A DNA stretch of 64,000 nt, from the NCBI RefSeq assembly GCF_020171945.1, contig NZ_JAIVAP010000005.1, forward strand, positions 186,001 to 250,000. Reading direction: 5' to 3'. This DNA is from Bacillus infantis. GTDB taxonomy: Bacteria > Bacillota > Bacilli > Bacillales > Cytobacillaceae. The notes beneath the pieces were generated by a model, which saw only the letters and a program-made list of their open reading frames with translations, was not told the DNA's origin and searched no databases. Shown piece by piece: positions 42,064 to 51,062 of this stretch. Within the stretch, counting starts at the first letter, position 1. Every line of letters starts with the position of its first letter. The translations under genes and the position numbers were made by a program.

Positions 42064-42843
42064 ATGAATATTCAAAAGCATTACAGCCGATTAGCAGATA
42101 TATCTCTTAACAGCAGCCTGGCAGCGCTTGTGCCTCTGATTTTTATCCTTCCGGCCTGCCTGGCTATGCTGCCGGGCAGGGAGCTGGTGTTGGCAGCTGT
42201 GCCTTTTCTTTTGTACAGCTTTGGCTGTTATCAGATGAGTATGGTCCATCAATCAAGGTCAAAAGCGGTGGACAGGCTGGGCAGCTGCCAATCTCAGGGG
42301 AAGCTATTGGAAGAAAATCACCTGCTTGTTTCCCATCTTCCTTCATCTTCTTTAGGAATGCTGTTATTCACACCTGACGGCCAGCTGGCGGGAGAGCTGA
42401 GAGATTCGGACTCAACCTTATTCGGGAAACTGTGCCCCTCTTTTCTTACCAGGTACTTTCAGCGGGAGTATGGGCTATATAATCGATCAGGCGTTTTGAT
42501 GATCCTCTTTTTGTCCAGGAAAAATAAAGTGGAAATTTTTAGGGCAGATCGCCGCTATGTCGGGACGATGCAATTTATTCATAAACCAGGAGGAACAGCT
42601 GTTATACAATTCAACCAGAAGGCGCTTTCTGTCCGGAGGGAAAGATTTTTCCTGGATTGCAGGATTGAATGGGATGGCGGGAAAGAGTTAATGAGCTACC
42701 AAAAGGGCCTGATGCCTGTAAGCTGGGCTGAGACTTTTCAAAATCCCAATATGGAGGTTATAGCCTTTAACAGCAATGCTGGACCTAAGGAGAGGATTTT
42801 GGCATTAGCAGCAATCGCCAAGCTGTTTAATGACGGAGGCTGA
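42064..42843 (+). CDS. Membrane-anchored protein of unknown function
   Basis: The 259-residue protein has two closely spaced membrane helices at the N-terminus (about residues 17-37 and 40-60). A cytosolic domain rich in short beta strands follows, with repeats of the type LLFTPDGQLAGEL, YGLYNRSGVLMI and FRADRRYVGTMQF. That strand pattern recalls tubby/LURP-one-like barrels, but the similarity is only by eye. ATG 42064 is 8 nt after GGAG. Confidence 0.6.
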   Translation: MNIQKHYSRLADISLNSSLAALVPLIFILPACLAMLPGRELVLAAVPFLLYSFGCYQMSMVHQSRSKAVDRLGSCQSQGKLLEENHLLVSHLPSSSLGMLLFTPDGQLAGELRDSDSTLFGKLCPSFLTRYFQREYGLYNRSGVLMILFLSRKNKVEIFRADRRYVGTMQFIHKPGGTAVIQFNQKALSVRRERFFLDCRIEWDGGKELMSYQKGLMPVSWAETFQNPNMEVIAFNSNAGPKERILALAAIAKLFNDGG

Positions 42844-42925
42844 TTGGAAGCAGCCAGGTTTGAGCTGCTTATATAAGGGAATCTATCATTAAGATCATAT
42901 ACTGCAAAGAGCGGAGGATAATGTG

Positions 42926-43252
42926 ATGGATAACAGCTATGAAAATTGCATAAAGGCATGTCTTGATTGCCTGGAAGCCTGTGAGGAATCATTCAGGAAA
43001 ACCCTGGAAGAAGCAGATGCCGGGAAGAAGTCTGGCGCTATCAGGCTGTACAGAGAAAGTGCCGATATTTGTACACTGACAATCAAGGCACTTGAGTCAG
43101 AAAGCGATTTTATAAAAAAATATACTCTGCTCTGTTCAAGGATAGTCGATCAGTGTGCAGAAGAATGCAAGCAGTTTGACCAAGCTCATTGCATGAACTG
43201 TGCAGAGAAATGCTATCTTTGTGCAGAAGAATGCAGAAAGCTTGCTGCTTGA
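42926..43252 (+). CDS. Csp-type cysteine-rich copper storage protein (DUF326)
   Basis: The 108-residue protein contains 13 Cys arranged along helices (C8, C12, C15, C19 in the first helix and MNCAEKCYLCAEEC near the end), the pattern of cytosolic copper storage proteins (Csp3, B. subtilis YhjQ). These form four-helix bundles, tetramerise and hold many Cu(I) ions inside. No Tat or Sec signal is present, so it is the cytosolic type. ATG 42926 follows GGAGG; GTG 42923 is also possible. No copper-transport gene is adjacent. Confidence 0.88.
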   Translation: MDNSYENCIKACLDCLEACEESFRKTLEEADAGKKSGAIRLYRESADICTLTIKALESESDFIKKYTLLCSRIVDQCAEECKQFDQAHCMNCAEKCYLCAEECRKLAA

Positions 43253-43280
43253 ACAGATACTGAAATAGACGAACACAATC

Positions 43281-43302
43281 CGGCCGGCGTGCCGGTTTTT
43301 TT
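43281..43302 (+). terminator. Terminator after the copper storage gene
   Basis: CCGGC pairs with GCCGG around a short loop, followed by seven T. Confidence 0.75.
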
Positions 43303-43424
43303 ATTGCCGGCTGTTTACTTAGATCACATAGCATATTAAAATGGTGTTCTGGCACGAATATTCAGCCTATGCAGCTTAGGCCTGCTAGGACATATAAGAT
43401 TGCTAATAATAGCCGAGGTGTGCA

Positions 43425-44000
43425 ATGAAAAAGTTTCTTCTTGTTACAGGGATCATTTTGCTGGCTTTATTCGTTATTGATAAGACGGTCTTGAAGGATA
43501 AAGGGGTCGTAAACAAGGTGCTGCCGGCTGAAAGATATGAAAGGCTGGAGAATCCGGAGGAGATAGAGGTGGGGATTGAACCGGGCAATAAAGCACCGGA
43601 CTTCACTCTGACTGATATAGAGGGAAAAACAGTGAGCCTCAGTGATTATAAAGGCAAGAGGGTTTTTCTTAATTTCTGGGCAAGCTGGTGCCCGCCCTGC
43701 AAGGCCGAAATGCCTGATATGCAGGAGCTTTACGAAGAAAAAGCAATCGGGGATTTTGAAATACTGGCTGTCAACATGACCTTTATCGAAAAGAACAAAG
43801 GCGATGAAATGGACTTTGTAAAGGATAACGGCCTTACCTTTCCCATTCCGCTTGATGTAAAGGGGCAGGTCATGGGTGAGTATGAGATTATGGCTTATCC
43901 AACCAGCTTTTTTATAGATTCTGACGGAATTATCAGAAGCAGGGTTATGGGCGCCGTAGATAAGGATTTTATAGAAAAAGAAAGCAAAAGGCTTCCATGA
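43425..44000 (+). CDS. ResA-like thiol-disulfide oxidoreductase
   Basis: The 191-residue protein has an uncleaved N-terminal anchor (about residues 3-20) and an extracytoplasmic thioredoxin fold with the redox motif WCPPC (Cys89, Cys92), APDFTLTD before it and a cis-Pro in MAYPTS. This fits the ResA/StoA/TlpA group, which reduces disulfides in apocytochromes c or spore proteins. No resB/resC or ccdA is adjacent, so the client is unknown. ATG 43425 follows GAGGTG. Confidence 0.88.
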   Translation: MKKFLLVTGIILLALFVIDKTVLKDKGVVNKVLPAERYERLENPEEIEVGIEPGNKAPDFTLTDIEGKTVSLSDYKGKRVFLNFWASWCPPCKAEMPDMQELYEEKAIGDFEILAVNMTFIEKNKGDEMDFVKDNGLTFPIPLDVKGQVMGEYEIMAYPTSFFIDSDGIIRSRVMGAVDKDFIEKESKRLP

Positions 44001-44017
44001 TGTTCATGGAAGCCTTT
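43987..44017 (+). terminator. Bidirectional terminator overlapping two stop codons
   Basis: AAAGGCTTCCATGA pairs perfectly with TCATGGAAGCCTTT (14 pairs, 3-nt loop). It covers the stops of the ResA-like gene and of the convergent ecsC gene. Confidence 0.85.
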
Positions 44018-44840
44018 CTTCTGTATCTGCCGGCAAAATATCTGGTGCTGCTGCCTGCAGCCGCTCCTTGATCTTCCTCTTTCTGTAAAGCATCATGCCA
44101 GCTTCCCCGATATCCCCTACTGCTGAACGGTTGATGAATGCCCCGAATACAAGCCCTGCAATCGGCACCATCTGAAAAAGTTTCTTCCAGCCAAATTGAT
44201 CACGATAAGCAAAGACAACTTCACGCCATCCCTGGATCTCAGATGCGATTTCCCGCTGAACATCCTCTTCCGGCGAATCGATATCGGACAGCTGCCTGAG
44301 AATCGCCTGCTTGCCAACGATGTCAGCAGATACAAATTGCAGCGCCTTGACGATGAACAGTCGCTCTTTCTTGCTTTTCGGATCATAGCCGTAGCAGATG
44401 GCAATATCCTGAAGGGTCTTCAGCTGCATCCCAAGTAGAACTGGAATATCAAGGCTTAAAGTAAACAATCCTCCAAAGCCTGTCCCTGCCCCCTGAATGG
44501 CTGCAATCTTCTTCCTGGAACCTGTCAGCTTCTCTGCTGCCCCGTCCATCTCCTTGATAGAAAGAACAGCAGTATCCTCAAGAGTATTCACATTCCGTCC
44601 AGGATAATAAGATTTAATGGAATTAGAGGTGCTTAAATAGCTGCCGCCCGTCTGTATGTAGCTGCCGAGCTCATCAAGCATAACACCCATCTTTTTCTGA
44701 ATGATGGCTGGGGTCAGCTTGTCCAGCACTTTAAATGGAAGCCTGCCGATTTTTTCCCAAAACCATAGGCCGCTCTGATCTTCTTCCCATTCCTGGCATT
44801 TCTGCAGCTCAGACTGCAGCTGTTGTTTCGTCTCCTGCAT
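44004..44840 (-). CDS. EcsC-family protein
   Basis: The 278-residue protein matches the EcsC family: a helical N-terminal region followed by a hydrophobic, Gly-rich core (GAGTGFGGLFTLSLDIPVLLGMQLKTLQDIA, with a conserved pair of acidic residues) and a C-terminal amphipathic part. ATG 44840 follows AAAGGA. EcsC was named for its place in the ecsABC operon, but this copy stands alone, so it is a paralogue. Function is unknown, probably membrane-linked. Confidence 0.85.
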   Translation of the reverse strand: MQETKQQLQSELQKCQEWEEDQSGLWFWEKIGRLPFKVLDKLTPAIIQKKMGVMLDELGSYIQTGGSYLSTSNSIKSYYPGRNVNTLEDTAVLSIKEMDGAAEKLTGSRKKIAAIQGAGTGFGGLFTLSLDIPVLLGMQLKTLQDIAICYGYDPKSKKERLFIVKALQFVSADIVGKQAILRQLSDIDSPEEDVQREIASEIQGWREVVFAYRDQFGWKKLFQMVPIAGLVFGAFINRSAVGDIGEAGMMLYRKRKIKERLQAAAPDILPADTEERLP

Positions 44841-44953
44841 TGTTAGATTCCTTTCTGCTTATAATATGCATATAATACGGTTGTCCCTATCCAAAGGTTT
44901 CAGGTGCCAAAGCACTATTTTAAATAAAATTTGCGGCTCTTAAGCTCTTTGAA

Positions 44954-44982
44954 TTGTCGAAAGAGATCATTCATGATAAGAT
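44954..44982 (+). promoter_or_regulatory. Probable sigma-A promoter of the rib operon
   Basis: TTGTCG and TAAGAT are spaced by 17 bases, 25 bases before the FMN riboswitch. Confidence 0.5.
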
Positions 44983-45006
44983 GCCTTTAATATTATAAGA
45001 ATAATA

Positions 45007-45148
45007 TTCCTTCGGGGTCGGGTGAAAGTCCCAGCCGGCGGTGATGAGGCATGCCTCTTAGTCCGTGACCCGGCTTCACGCTTAGTGAAGACGGTGGATT
45101 TGGTGAAATTCCAAAGCCGACAGTTATAGTCTGGATGGGAGAAGGAAT
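45007..45148 (+). promoter_or_regulatory. FMN riboswitch (RFN element)
   Basis: The conserved core is all present: CTTCGGGGTCGGGTGAAAG, AGTCCGTGACCCG, GGTGGATTTGGTGAAATTCC and the closing GATGGGAGAAGGAA. It is followed by a strong terminator, so FMN binding should cause premature transcription termination ahead of ribD. Confidence 0.97.
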
Positions 45149-45207
45149 GGATGTATGAACCGCGTTTTTAACATTGTGTTAAGAACGCTTATTTCGTCAT
45201 GTCTAAT

Positions 45208-45247
45208 TTGGCCCCGTACTGATTCTGTACGGGGCCTGCTGTTTTTT
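45208..45247 (+). terminator. FMN-riboswitch terminator
   Basis: GGCCCCGTAC pairs with GTACGGGGCC around a 7-nt loop, followed by TGCTG and six T. It is the expression platform of the riboswitch. Confidence 0.88.
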
Positions 45248-45289
45248 CTGGAGAGAAAAAATTGAACGATAGGAAAAGAGGGTGTACAT

Positions 45290-46405
45290 ATGACAGATGA
45301 AGATTATATGGATCTGGCCCTGTCCCTGGCCAGGAAAACAATCGGGCAGACCAGTCCCAATCCATGTGTCGGCGCCGTTGTGGTAAAAGATGGACAAATT
45401 GCAGGAATGGGGGCTCATTTAAAGGCCGGCACCCCGCATGCTGAAGTCCATGCCATCCGGATGGCGGACGGTCTTGCCAGGGGAGCAGAGATTTACGTAA
45501 CACTCGAACCGTGCAGCCATCATGGAAAGACTCCCCCCTGTGCAGACCTGATCATCGAGTCGGGGATCAAGAGGGTGGTCATTGCCTCAATAGATCCCAA
45601 CCCGGTTGTCGCCGGCCGCGGGATCGAAAAGCTCCAAGCAGCAGGGATAGAAGTTGCTGTTGGAATCAGGCGGGAAGAAGCGGAAGAAATAAATAGCGCA
45701 TTCTTTCATTTCATGAGGACCAGCAGACCATATGTAACGATAAAGGCCGCCGCATCATTCGACGGCAAAACAGCAGCGAACACTGGTGACAGCCAATGGA
45801 TTACCTCTCCAGAATCCAGGGAAGATGTTCACCGGCTAAGACATGAACATGACGCAATATTGACGGGCGTGAACACAGTCATCCATGACAACCCCCAGCT
45901 TACCGCCAGAATGCCCCGAGGCGGAAAAAACCCTATAAGAGTAATACTGGATTCCACATTAAGGATCCCTGATGATGCAGCTATCCTGCATGATCAAAAA
46001 GCTCCGGTCATCATTTTTACCGGCAGCGGATATGACAAAAGCAAGGCTGAGAAAATTAAAGCTCTGGGCACGGAGCTTGTACATTTTCCTGAGGAAGAGG
46101 TGCCAGCAGGCCAGGTGCTCGAAGAATTGGGAAAAAGGCAGGTTCTTTCCGTCTTTGTTGAAGGCGGTTCTGAAATCCATGCTTCTTTCATTAAGGAAGG
46201 GCTATTTCAGCAGATCATTCTCTATGCAGCCCCAAAAATCATAGGGGGAAGAAAAGCAGTCCCGTTTGTAGGGGGAGAAGGGATCTCTTCAATGGATCAA
46301 TCCATTCCCTTGGCATTTAAATCGGCCGAACGCATCGGTCCGGACCTTAAAATTACTGCGGTGCCGCAGCCGGAGGAGGGCCATCATGTTCACAGGATTA
46401 ATTGA
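45290..46405 (+). CDS. ribD: Riboflavin deaminase/reductase RibD
   Basis: The 371-residue bifunctional enzyme has an N-terminal cytidine-deaminase-like domain with zinc ligands in HAEVHAI and PCSHHGKTPPC, and a C-terminal reductase domain (from about residue 150) with GGSEIHASF near the NADPH site. It catalyses steps two and three of riboflavin synthesis. ATG 45290 follows AAAGAGGGTG. Its last 20 bases overlap ribE. Confidence 0.96.
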   Translation: MTDEDYMDLALSLARKTIGQTSPNPCVGAVVVKDGQIAGMGAHLKAGTPHAEVHAIRMADGLARGAEIYVTLEPCSHHGKTPPCADLIIESGIKRVVIASIDPNPVVAGRGIEKLQAAGIEVAVGIRREEAEEINSAFFHFMRTSRPYVTIKAAASFDGKTAANTGDSQWITSPESREDVHRLRHEHDAILTGVNTVIHDNPQLTARMPRGGKNPIRVILDSTLRIPDDAAILHDQKAPVIIFTGSGYDKSKAEKIKALGTELVHFPEEEVPAGQVLEELGKRQVLSVFVEGGSEIHASFIKEGLFQQIILYAAPKIIGGRKAVPFVGGEGISSMDQSIPLAFKSAERIGPDLKITAVPQPEEGHHVHRIN

Positions 46406-47036
46406 GGAAGTCGGCAGGGTTGAACAGATTGTCCACCAGGGGAAAACTTTAAAGCTCAGCATATCGGCCAGCCTGATACTCGAAGATGTGGGAATTGGCG
46501 ACAGCATTGCCGTAAATGGCGTTTGCCTGACAGTCACTGATTTTACCGCGGGAAAATTCAGCGCTGATGTTATGCCGGAAACATACCATTCAACCAGCCT
46601 TGCCGAACTGAAGCGCAATAGCCCCGTAAACCTTGAAAGAGCCGTGAAAGCCGGCGGCCGCTTTGGGGGGCATCTCGTCTCAGGGCATATAGATGCCAGA
46701 GGCAGCATTCTTAGAAAAAGGCATGAAGAAAATGCCATCTATTATGAAATCGAAGTGCCGGAGGAATGGTCCCATTTGGCAGTGGGGAAAGGTTCAATTG
46801 CTGTAGATGGTGTTTCGCTGACAATTTTTGAAGCGGGAGCTTCTTCCCTGACAGTCTCCCTAATTCCCCATACCGCCGGCCATACCATACTGGGAGGGAA
46901 GGACGCAGGGGAAACTGTGAACCTTGAGTTTGATATGCTTGGAAAATATATTTACAGCTTTATGAATAAGGCTGCCTCCAAGCCGGAAAAGAAAACTGTC
47001 TCGGAGGCGCTTCTCAGAGAAAACGGCTTTTTGTGA
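46386..47036 (+). CDS. ribE: Riboflavin synthase alpha subunit RibE
   Basis: The 216-residue protein has the two tandem lumazine-binding domains: MFTGLIEEVG at the start and GRFGGHLVSGHID at the second, with the repeated SIAVDGVSLT motif. It converts lumazine to riboflavin. ATG 46386 sits inside the ribD end, 8 nt after GGAGGAGG. Confidence 0.96.
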   Translation: MFTGLIEEVGRVEQIVHQGKTLKLSISASLILEDVGIGDSIAVNGVCLTVTDFTAGKFSADVMPETYHSTSLAELKRNSPVNLERAVKAGGRFGGHLVSGHIDARGSILRKRHEENAIYYEIEVPEEWSHLAVGKGSIAVDGVSLTIFEAGASSLTVSLIPHTAGHTILGGKDAGETVNLEFDMLGKYIYSFMNKAASKPEKKTVSEALLRENGFL

Positions 47037-47133
47037 CAGCCTGAGAACTGAGTTTAAGCAATAAAAGAAGGCATGTCTTTCGCCAGGAATGAATTGGGAA
47101 ATACCTGCCCTTAACCAAAGGAGAGCTGTATCC

Positions 47134-48327
47134 ATGTTCAATACAATCGAAGACGCTATAGCAGAACTTAAGAAAGGCCGGCCTGTTATTGTAAGTGATG
47201 ATGAAGATAGGGAAAACGAAGGCGATCTGGTAGCTCTAGCTGAATTTGCCGGGCCGGAAACAATAAATTTCATGGCAAAGGAGGGGAGGGGTCTGATTTG
47301 CATGCCTGTAACAGAAGAGCTTGCAGTGAGGCTCGGCCTCCATCCCATGGTTGATGTTAATACAGACAGCCATGGTACAGCTTTTACAGTCAGTGTTGAT
47401 TTTAAGGAGACAAAGACAGGCATCAGCGCATTTGAAAGGGCACAGACCATCGAAAAACTTCTCGATGAAAATTCATTACCCGAAGATTTTGCCCGCCCAG
47501 GACATATCTTTCCTTTAATTTCCAAGGAAGGCGGTGTCCTCAGAAGGGCCGGCCATACAGAGGCGGCAATTGATCTGGCTCGTCTGGCCGGGGCAAAGCC
47601 TGCAGGAGTCATCTGTGAAATCATGAAGGACGATGGGTCCATGGCATTAGTGGATGACCTGAAAGAAATGGCTGAGAAATTCAATCTGAAGATGATTACT
47701 ATCAAAGACCTGATCGAGTACCGGCTTGAACACGATTCTCTCGTTAAAAGAGAGGCGGAGATATCGCTTCCTACTGAATATGGACAATTCAAAGCGGTCG
47801 GCTATACAAATAAACTGGATGGCAAAGAGCATATCGCCCTTGTAAAGGGAGAAATTTCAGAAGAGGAGCCTGTGCTTCTGAGGGTGCATTCAGAATGCCT
47901 GACCGGGGATGTGTTTGGTTCGCACCGCTGTGACTGCGGCCCTCAGCTTGAAGCAGCCCTCAAGCAGATTGAAGAAGCCGGATCAGGTATCCTCCTGTAT
48001 ATGCGCCAGGAGGGAAGGGGCATCGGCCTTATCAATAAAATGAAGGCTTACAAACTGCAGGAGGAAGGCTATGACACAGTGGAGGCCAACCATATGCTCG
48101 GATTCAAGGATGATCTCCGCGATTACGGGATAGGTGCACAGATACTGCGGGACCTGGGCGTAAGGAAGATGCGCCTGCTGACGAATAACCCCAGAAAAAT
48201 CGCCGGCCTTGAAGGGTATGGGCTGGAAGTATCAGAAAGGGTGCAGCTTCAGCTTCCGTCTAAAAAAGATAATGAAAACTATATGAAAACCAAAAAAACA
48301 AAATTAGGTCATTTGCTGACTTTTTAA
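47134..48327 (+). CDS. ribBA: Bifunctional DHBP synthase/GTP cyclohydrolase II RibBA
   Basis: The 397-residue protein is a full fusion. The N-terminal DHBP synthase carries [11 protein letters not shown] and the RAGHTEA motif. The C-terminal GTP cyclohydrolase II has zinc cysteines in [17 protein letters not shown] and the catalytic [12 protein letters not shown] 47134 follows AAAGGAG. A 98-base gap from ribE has no terminator, so it is in the same operon. Confidence 0.96.
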   Translation: MFNTIEDAIAELKKGRPVIVSDDEDRENEGDLVALAEFAGPETINFMAKEGRGLICMPVTEELAVRLGLHPMVDVNTDSHGTAFTVSVDFKETKTGISAFERAQTIEKLLDENSLPEDFARPGHIFPLISKEGGVLRRAGHTEAAIDLARLAGAKPAGVICEIMKDDGSMALVDDLKEMAEKFNLKMITIKDLIEYRLEHDSLVKREAEISLPTEYGQFKAVGYTNKLDGKEHIALVKGEISEEEPVLLRVHSECLTGDVFGSHRCDCGPQLEAALKQIEEAGSGILLYMRQEGRGIGLINKMKAYKLQEEGYDTVEANHMLGFKDDLRDYGIGAQILRDLGVRKMRLLTNNPRKIAGLEGYGLEVSERVQLQLPSKKDNENYMKTKKTKLGHLLTF

Positions 48328-48341
48328 TGGAGGAAAATACG

Positions 48342-48812
48342 ATGAAAAAAGTGATTGAAGGAAATCTGGTAGGTACTGGGCTTAAAATAGCTATTGTTGT
48401 TTCAAGGTTCAACGAATTTATAACCGGGAAGCTTCTGTCCGGAGCAGAGGATAGCTTGAAAAGGCATGGTGTCGCAGAGGAAGATGTAACGGTCGTGTGG
48501 GTGCCGGGAGCCTTTGAAATCCCTCTTGCGGCTAAGAAAATGGCTGATTCCGGAAAGTATGACAGCGTCATAACGCTAGGGACTGTCATCAGAGGAGCCA
48601 CACCGCATTTCGACTATGTAAGCAGCGAAGTATCAAAAGGAGTGGCATCAATCAGCATGTCAAGCGGAATCCCGGTCATCTTCGGTGTCCTGACTGTCGA
48701 TACGATCGAGCAGGCGATTGAACGTGCCGGAACGAAGGCAGGAAACAAAGGCTGGGAGGCTGCCGCAGGAGCGATTGAAATGGGTAATCTTTACAGGGAA
48801 ATGGCTAATTAA
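48342..48812 (+). CDS. ribH: Lumazine synthase RibH
   Basis: The 156-residue enzyme forms the icosahedral lumazine synthase. Signatures are [27 protein letters not shown] and [11 protein letters not shown] with the catalytic His. ATG 48342 follows TGGAGG, a more usual start than the in-frame ATG 48327. It is the last gene of the rib operon. Confidence 0.96.
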   Translation: MKKVIEGNLVGTGLKIAIVVSRFNEFITGKLLSGAEDSLKRHGVAEEDVTVVWVPGAFEIPLAAKKMADSGKYDSVITLGTVIRGATPHFDYVSSEVSKGVASISMSSGIPVIFGVLTVDTIEQAIERAGTKAGNKGWEAAAGAIEMGNLYREMAN

Positions 48813-48823
48813 AGGGTCTCCTA

Positions 48824-48852
48824 TTGGCATAGAACTCAATGTCTGCTAAAAT
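48824..48852 (+). promoter_or_regulatory. Probable sigma-A promoter of the purine permease gene
   Basis: TTGGCA-N17-TAAAAT precedes an approximately 70-base leader rich in G/A. No known purine riboswitch core was recognised in the leader. Confidence 0.55.
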
Positions 48853-48926
48853 ATATCCTTGTGGCTCACCTGTTTATCAGGGAGAGCGGGTAGGGAGAGG
48901 GCTATACAACAGAATAGGTAATACTA

Positions 48927-50222
48927 ATGAAAATGCTAAACCAATTATTCCAGCTTGATGCCAATGAAACAAGCTTCAAGAAGGAAGTGATGGCGGGTAC
49001 GATCGGCTTTTTTACCATTGTGTATATTATAGCTGTCAATTCGCTCATTCTTTCGGAAGCCGGAATACCTCTGGAAGCTGCCATTATGGCGACCATCATC
49101 ACTTCAGTTGTCGGCTGCTTCCTGATGGGATTCTGGGCGAATGTACCGATCCTTCTTGTGCCTGGAATGGGAATCAATGCCCTGTTTTCTTACACACTCG
49201 TGCAGTCTATGGGGCTGTCATGGCAGGAAGCGCTGGCGGTTGTATTTGTTTCTGGGCTTGTTTTTGCATTCGTGGCTTTTTCGCGTTTTGCGGGGAGCCT
49301 GAGTGCAGCCATTCCACAGTCGCTCAAGGAAGCTATCACTGTAGGCCTTGGGTTATTCCTGATGCTGATTGGGCTTGAAAAGGGCGGCATCGTCGAAAAA
49401 GGCACCAACTCGCTCATTGCGTTAGGCAATCTGGGAGACCCGCATGTGCTGGCGACGATCATTACGTTCCTCCTGGCGATCGTTTTGTTTATGCGGAATG
49501 TCCCGGGAAATTTTCTGATCACTGTTGCTGCCGGAACGCTCATTGCCTTGCTGTTTGGGAATATTGATGTATCGCAGGCAAAAGAATCTTCTTTTTCTTT
49601 TGGCGATTATCTGGATGTTTTCGGGGCTATGTCTTTTGAAAGCTTCTTTTCCATAACGTTCTGGGTGGCAGTCTTCTCGCTGACCATGGTCCTGGTGTTT
49701 GAAAATATCGGTCTGGTTCACGGCCATGTTTCATTCATCGGCAAGCCGGAACGTTTCAAGCGGGCTTTTCAGGCAAATTCAGTTTCTGCACTTCTTTCCG
49801 GCCTTTTCGGAACAAGTCCGACGGTTTCAACCGTTGAAAGTGCAGCCAGCATGGCTGCAGGAGGCAGGACAGGACTTACGACAGTGGCTACAGGGCTTCT
49901 GTTCATGCTATCGGCATTTTTCATTCCGGTAATCAAGCTGATTCCAAACAGTGCGATTGCCCCTATCCTTATCATCATCGGCGGATTGATGCTCCAGAAC
50001 ATCCGCAACCTTGATATGAAGGATATGAGTGAAAGCTTCCCGGCATTCTTCATCATAGCGATGATTCCGTTTACCTACAGCATTGCAGACGGAATTGCCG
50101 TCGGATTCATCCTTTATCCCATCCTCAAAATCGCAATCGGAAGGGCGAAGGAAGTCTCCGTTGCTCTGTATGTAATTGCAGGACTATTCCTGGCAAACTT
50201 CGTGTTTCATGTCATCAGCTGA
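48927..50222 (+). CDS. AzgA-family purine permease (PbuO/PbuG-like)
   Basis: The 431-residue protein has about 12-13 membrane helices and the AzgA signature: MAGTIGFFTIVYIIAVN near the start, PILLVPGMGINALF, VGLGLFLMLIGL, and SALLSGLFGTSPTVSTVESAAS. It should import adenine, guanine or hypoxanthine with protons. ATG 48927 follows AGGTAAT. It resembles B. subtilis PbuO/PbuG; the substrate is not settled by sequence. It is separate from the rib operon. Confidence 0.92.
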   Translation: MKMLNQLFQLDANETSFKKEVMAGTIGFFTIVYIIAVNSLILSEAGIPLEAAIMATIITSVVGCFLMGFWANVPILLVPGMGINALFSYTLVQSMGLSWQEALAVVFVSGLVFAFVAFSRFAGSLSAAIPQSLKEAITVGLGLFLMLIGLEKGGIVEKGTNSLIALGNLGDPHVLATIITFLLAIVLFMRNVPGNFLITVAAGTLIALLFGNIDVSQAKESSFSFGDYLDVFGAMSFESFFSITFWVAVFSLTMVLVFENIGLVHGHVSFIGKPERFKRAFQANSVSALLSGLFGTSPTVSTVESAASMAAGGRTGLTTVATGLLFMLSAFFIPVIKLIPNSAIAPILIIIGGLMLQNIRNLDMKDMSESFPAFFIIAMIPFTYSIADGIAVGFILYPILKIAIGRAKEVSVALYVIAGLFLANFVFHVIS

Positions 50223-50265
50223 TTCCTAAAAAAAGCGCCATTATCATTGGCGTTGCACTATGTTA

Positions 50266-50308
50266 ACAAAAAGGGGTACGGAATTAACACATTCCGTACC
50301 CCTTTTTT
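50266..50308 (+). terminator. Strong terminator after the purine permease gene
   Basis: AAAAAGGGGTACGGAAT pairs perfectly with ATTCCGTACCCCTTTTT around a 6-nt loop. A small AGCGCCA/TGGCGTT hairpin lies just before it. Confidence 0.92.
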
Positions 50309-50445
50309 ATGCTTCCTTTTTAATTCTGACAGTGAGAGTCGAAATCAGGCTGACAGTCTAATGAGCTGCTTATAATATTCCTGATGAAAGATCTCTAGGA
50401 ACTTGAATACCATCTTTATACAGAACCGAAACCCCTTATAGAGAA

Positions 50446-50587
50446 CCTGTTGTTTGCAGTGGAAAGCACGCAGACTCCTGTGGGAAATAGCGGGCAGGGC
50501 TAAGACCCCGCAGGAGCGGCAGCGACGAGGAGGCTTAGCGCCGCCCCGCGGAAAGCGAAGTGCCAGGAACGGAAAACAACAGCCCCA
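50446..50587 (+). repeat. 141-bp interspersed repeat, copy A
   Basis: The element runs from CCTGTTGTTT to AAACAACAGCCCCA, giving 9-bp inverted ends (CTGTTGTTT/AAACAACAG). Its interior is GC-rich, with ACCCCGCAGGAGCGGC and CGCCGCCCCGCGGAAAGCG. It differs from copy B at three positions. Related GC-rich elements are scattered through many Bacillus genomes. Confidence 0.85.
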
Positions 50588-50755
50588 TTTGGCTGAAATT
50601 TGAACTTGTTCACAGTCTGTGGTGTCCAAAGGAGAATTTTAAACGATAAAATTTAAGATTCTACAAACTAAATAGGTTCGTGGAATGAAACCTTCTATTC
50701 TAAATTGTCCTCCTGTAACTCCATCTTTTCAAAGACAGCATAAATTTGCTGAAAG

Positions 50756-50896
50756 CCTGTTGTTTGCAGTGGAAGGCACGCAGACTCCTGTGGGAAATAG
50801 CGGCAGGGCTAAGACCCCGCAGGAGCGGCAGCGACGAGGAGGCTTAGCGCCGCCCCGCGGAAAGCGAAGTGCCTGGAACGGAAAACAACAGCCCCA
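50756..50896 (+). repeat. 141-bp interspersed repeat, copy B
   Basis: Same orientation as copy A and about 98 percent identical. Differences are one A/G, one G deletion and one A/T. Starting points are 310 bases apart. Confidence 0.85.
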
Positions 50897-51062
50897 CTAA
50901 AAAGTAAAACTTGTTTCAAACATTTCTTCAGGATGAGATATTCTAAAAAACCGTTCTTTTCCAATAAAATATACCATTCTACAAACTTCGACAGACATAC
51001 TGGCAAATTTTGTTTTAAAATAAAGACAACCTAACATTTGGAATAACAGCGGAGGTTATAAA

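Larger units (their letters stand above)
50309..51062. other. Gene-free region containing two long repeats
   Basis: No gene is supported across about 750 bases. Apart from the two 141-bp repeats (annotated separately) it holds a 170-base AT-rich spacer between them and an AT-rich 165-base leader before the yuxH gene, with no clear promoter motif. Confidence 0.6.

Noticed and set aside
46860-47792. 310-codon reverse-strand frame
   Set aside because: It lies opposite ribE/ribBA, both of which are unmistakable, and has no ribosome binding site or recognisable domain.
48853-48926. Purine riboswitch in the permease leader
   Set aside because: The leader is G/A-rich but lacks the conserved loop and junction sequences of guanine/adenine, PreQ1 or 2'-deoxyguanosine riboswitches.
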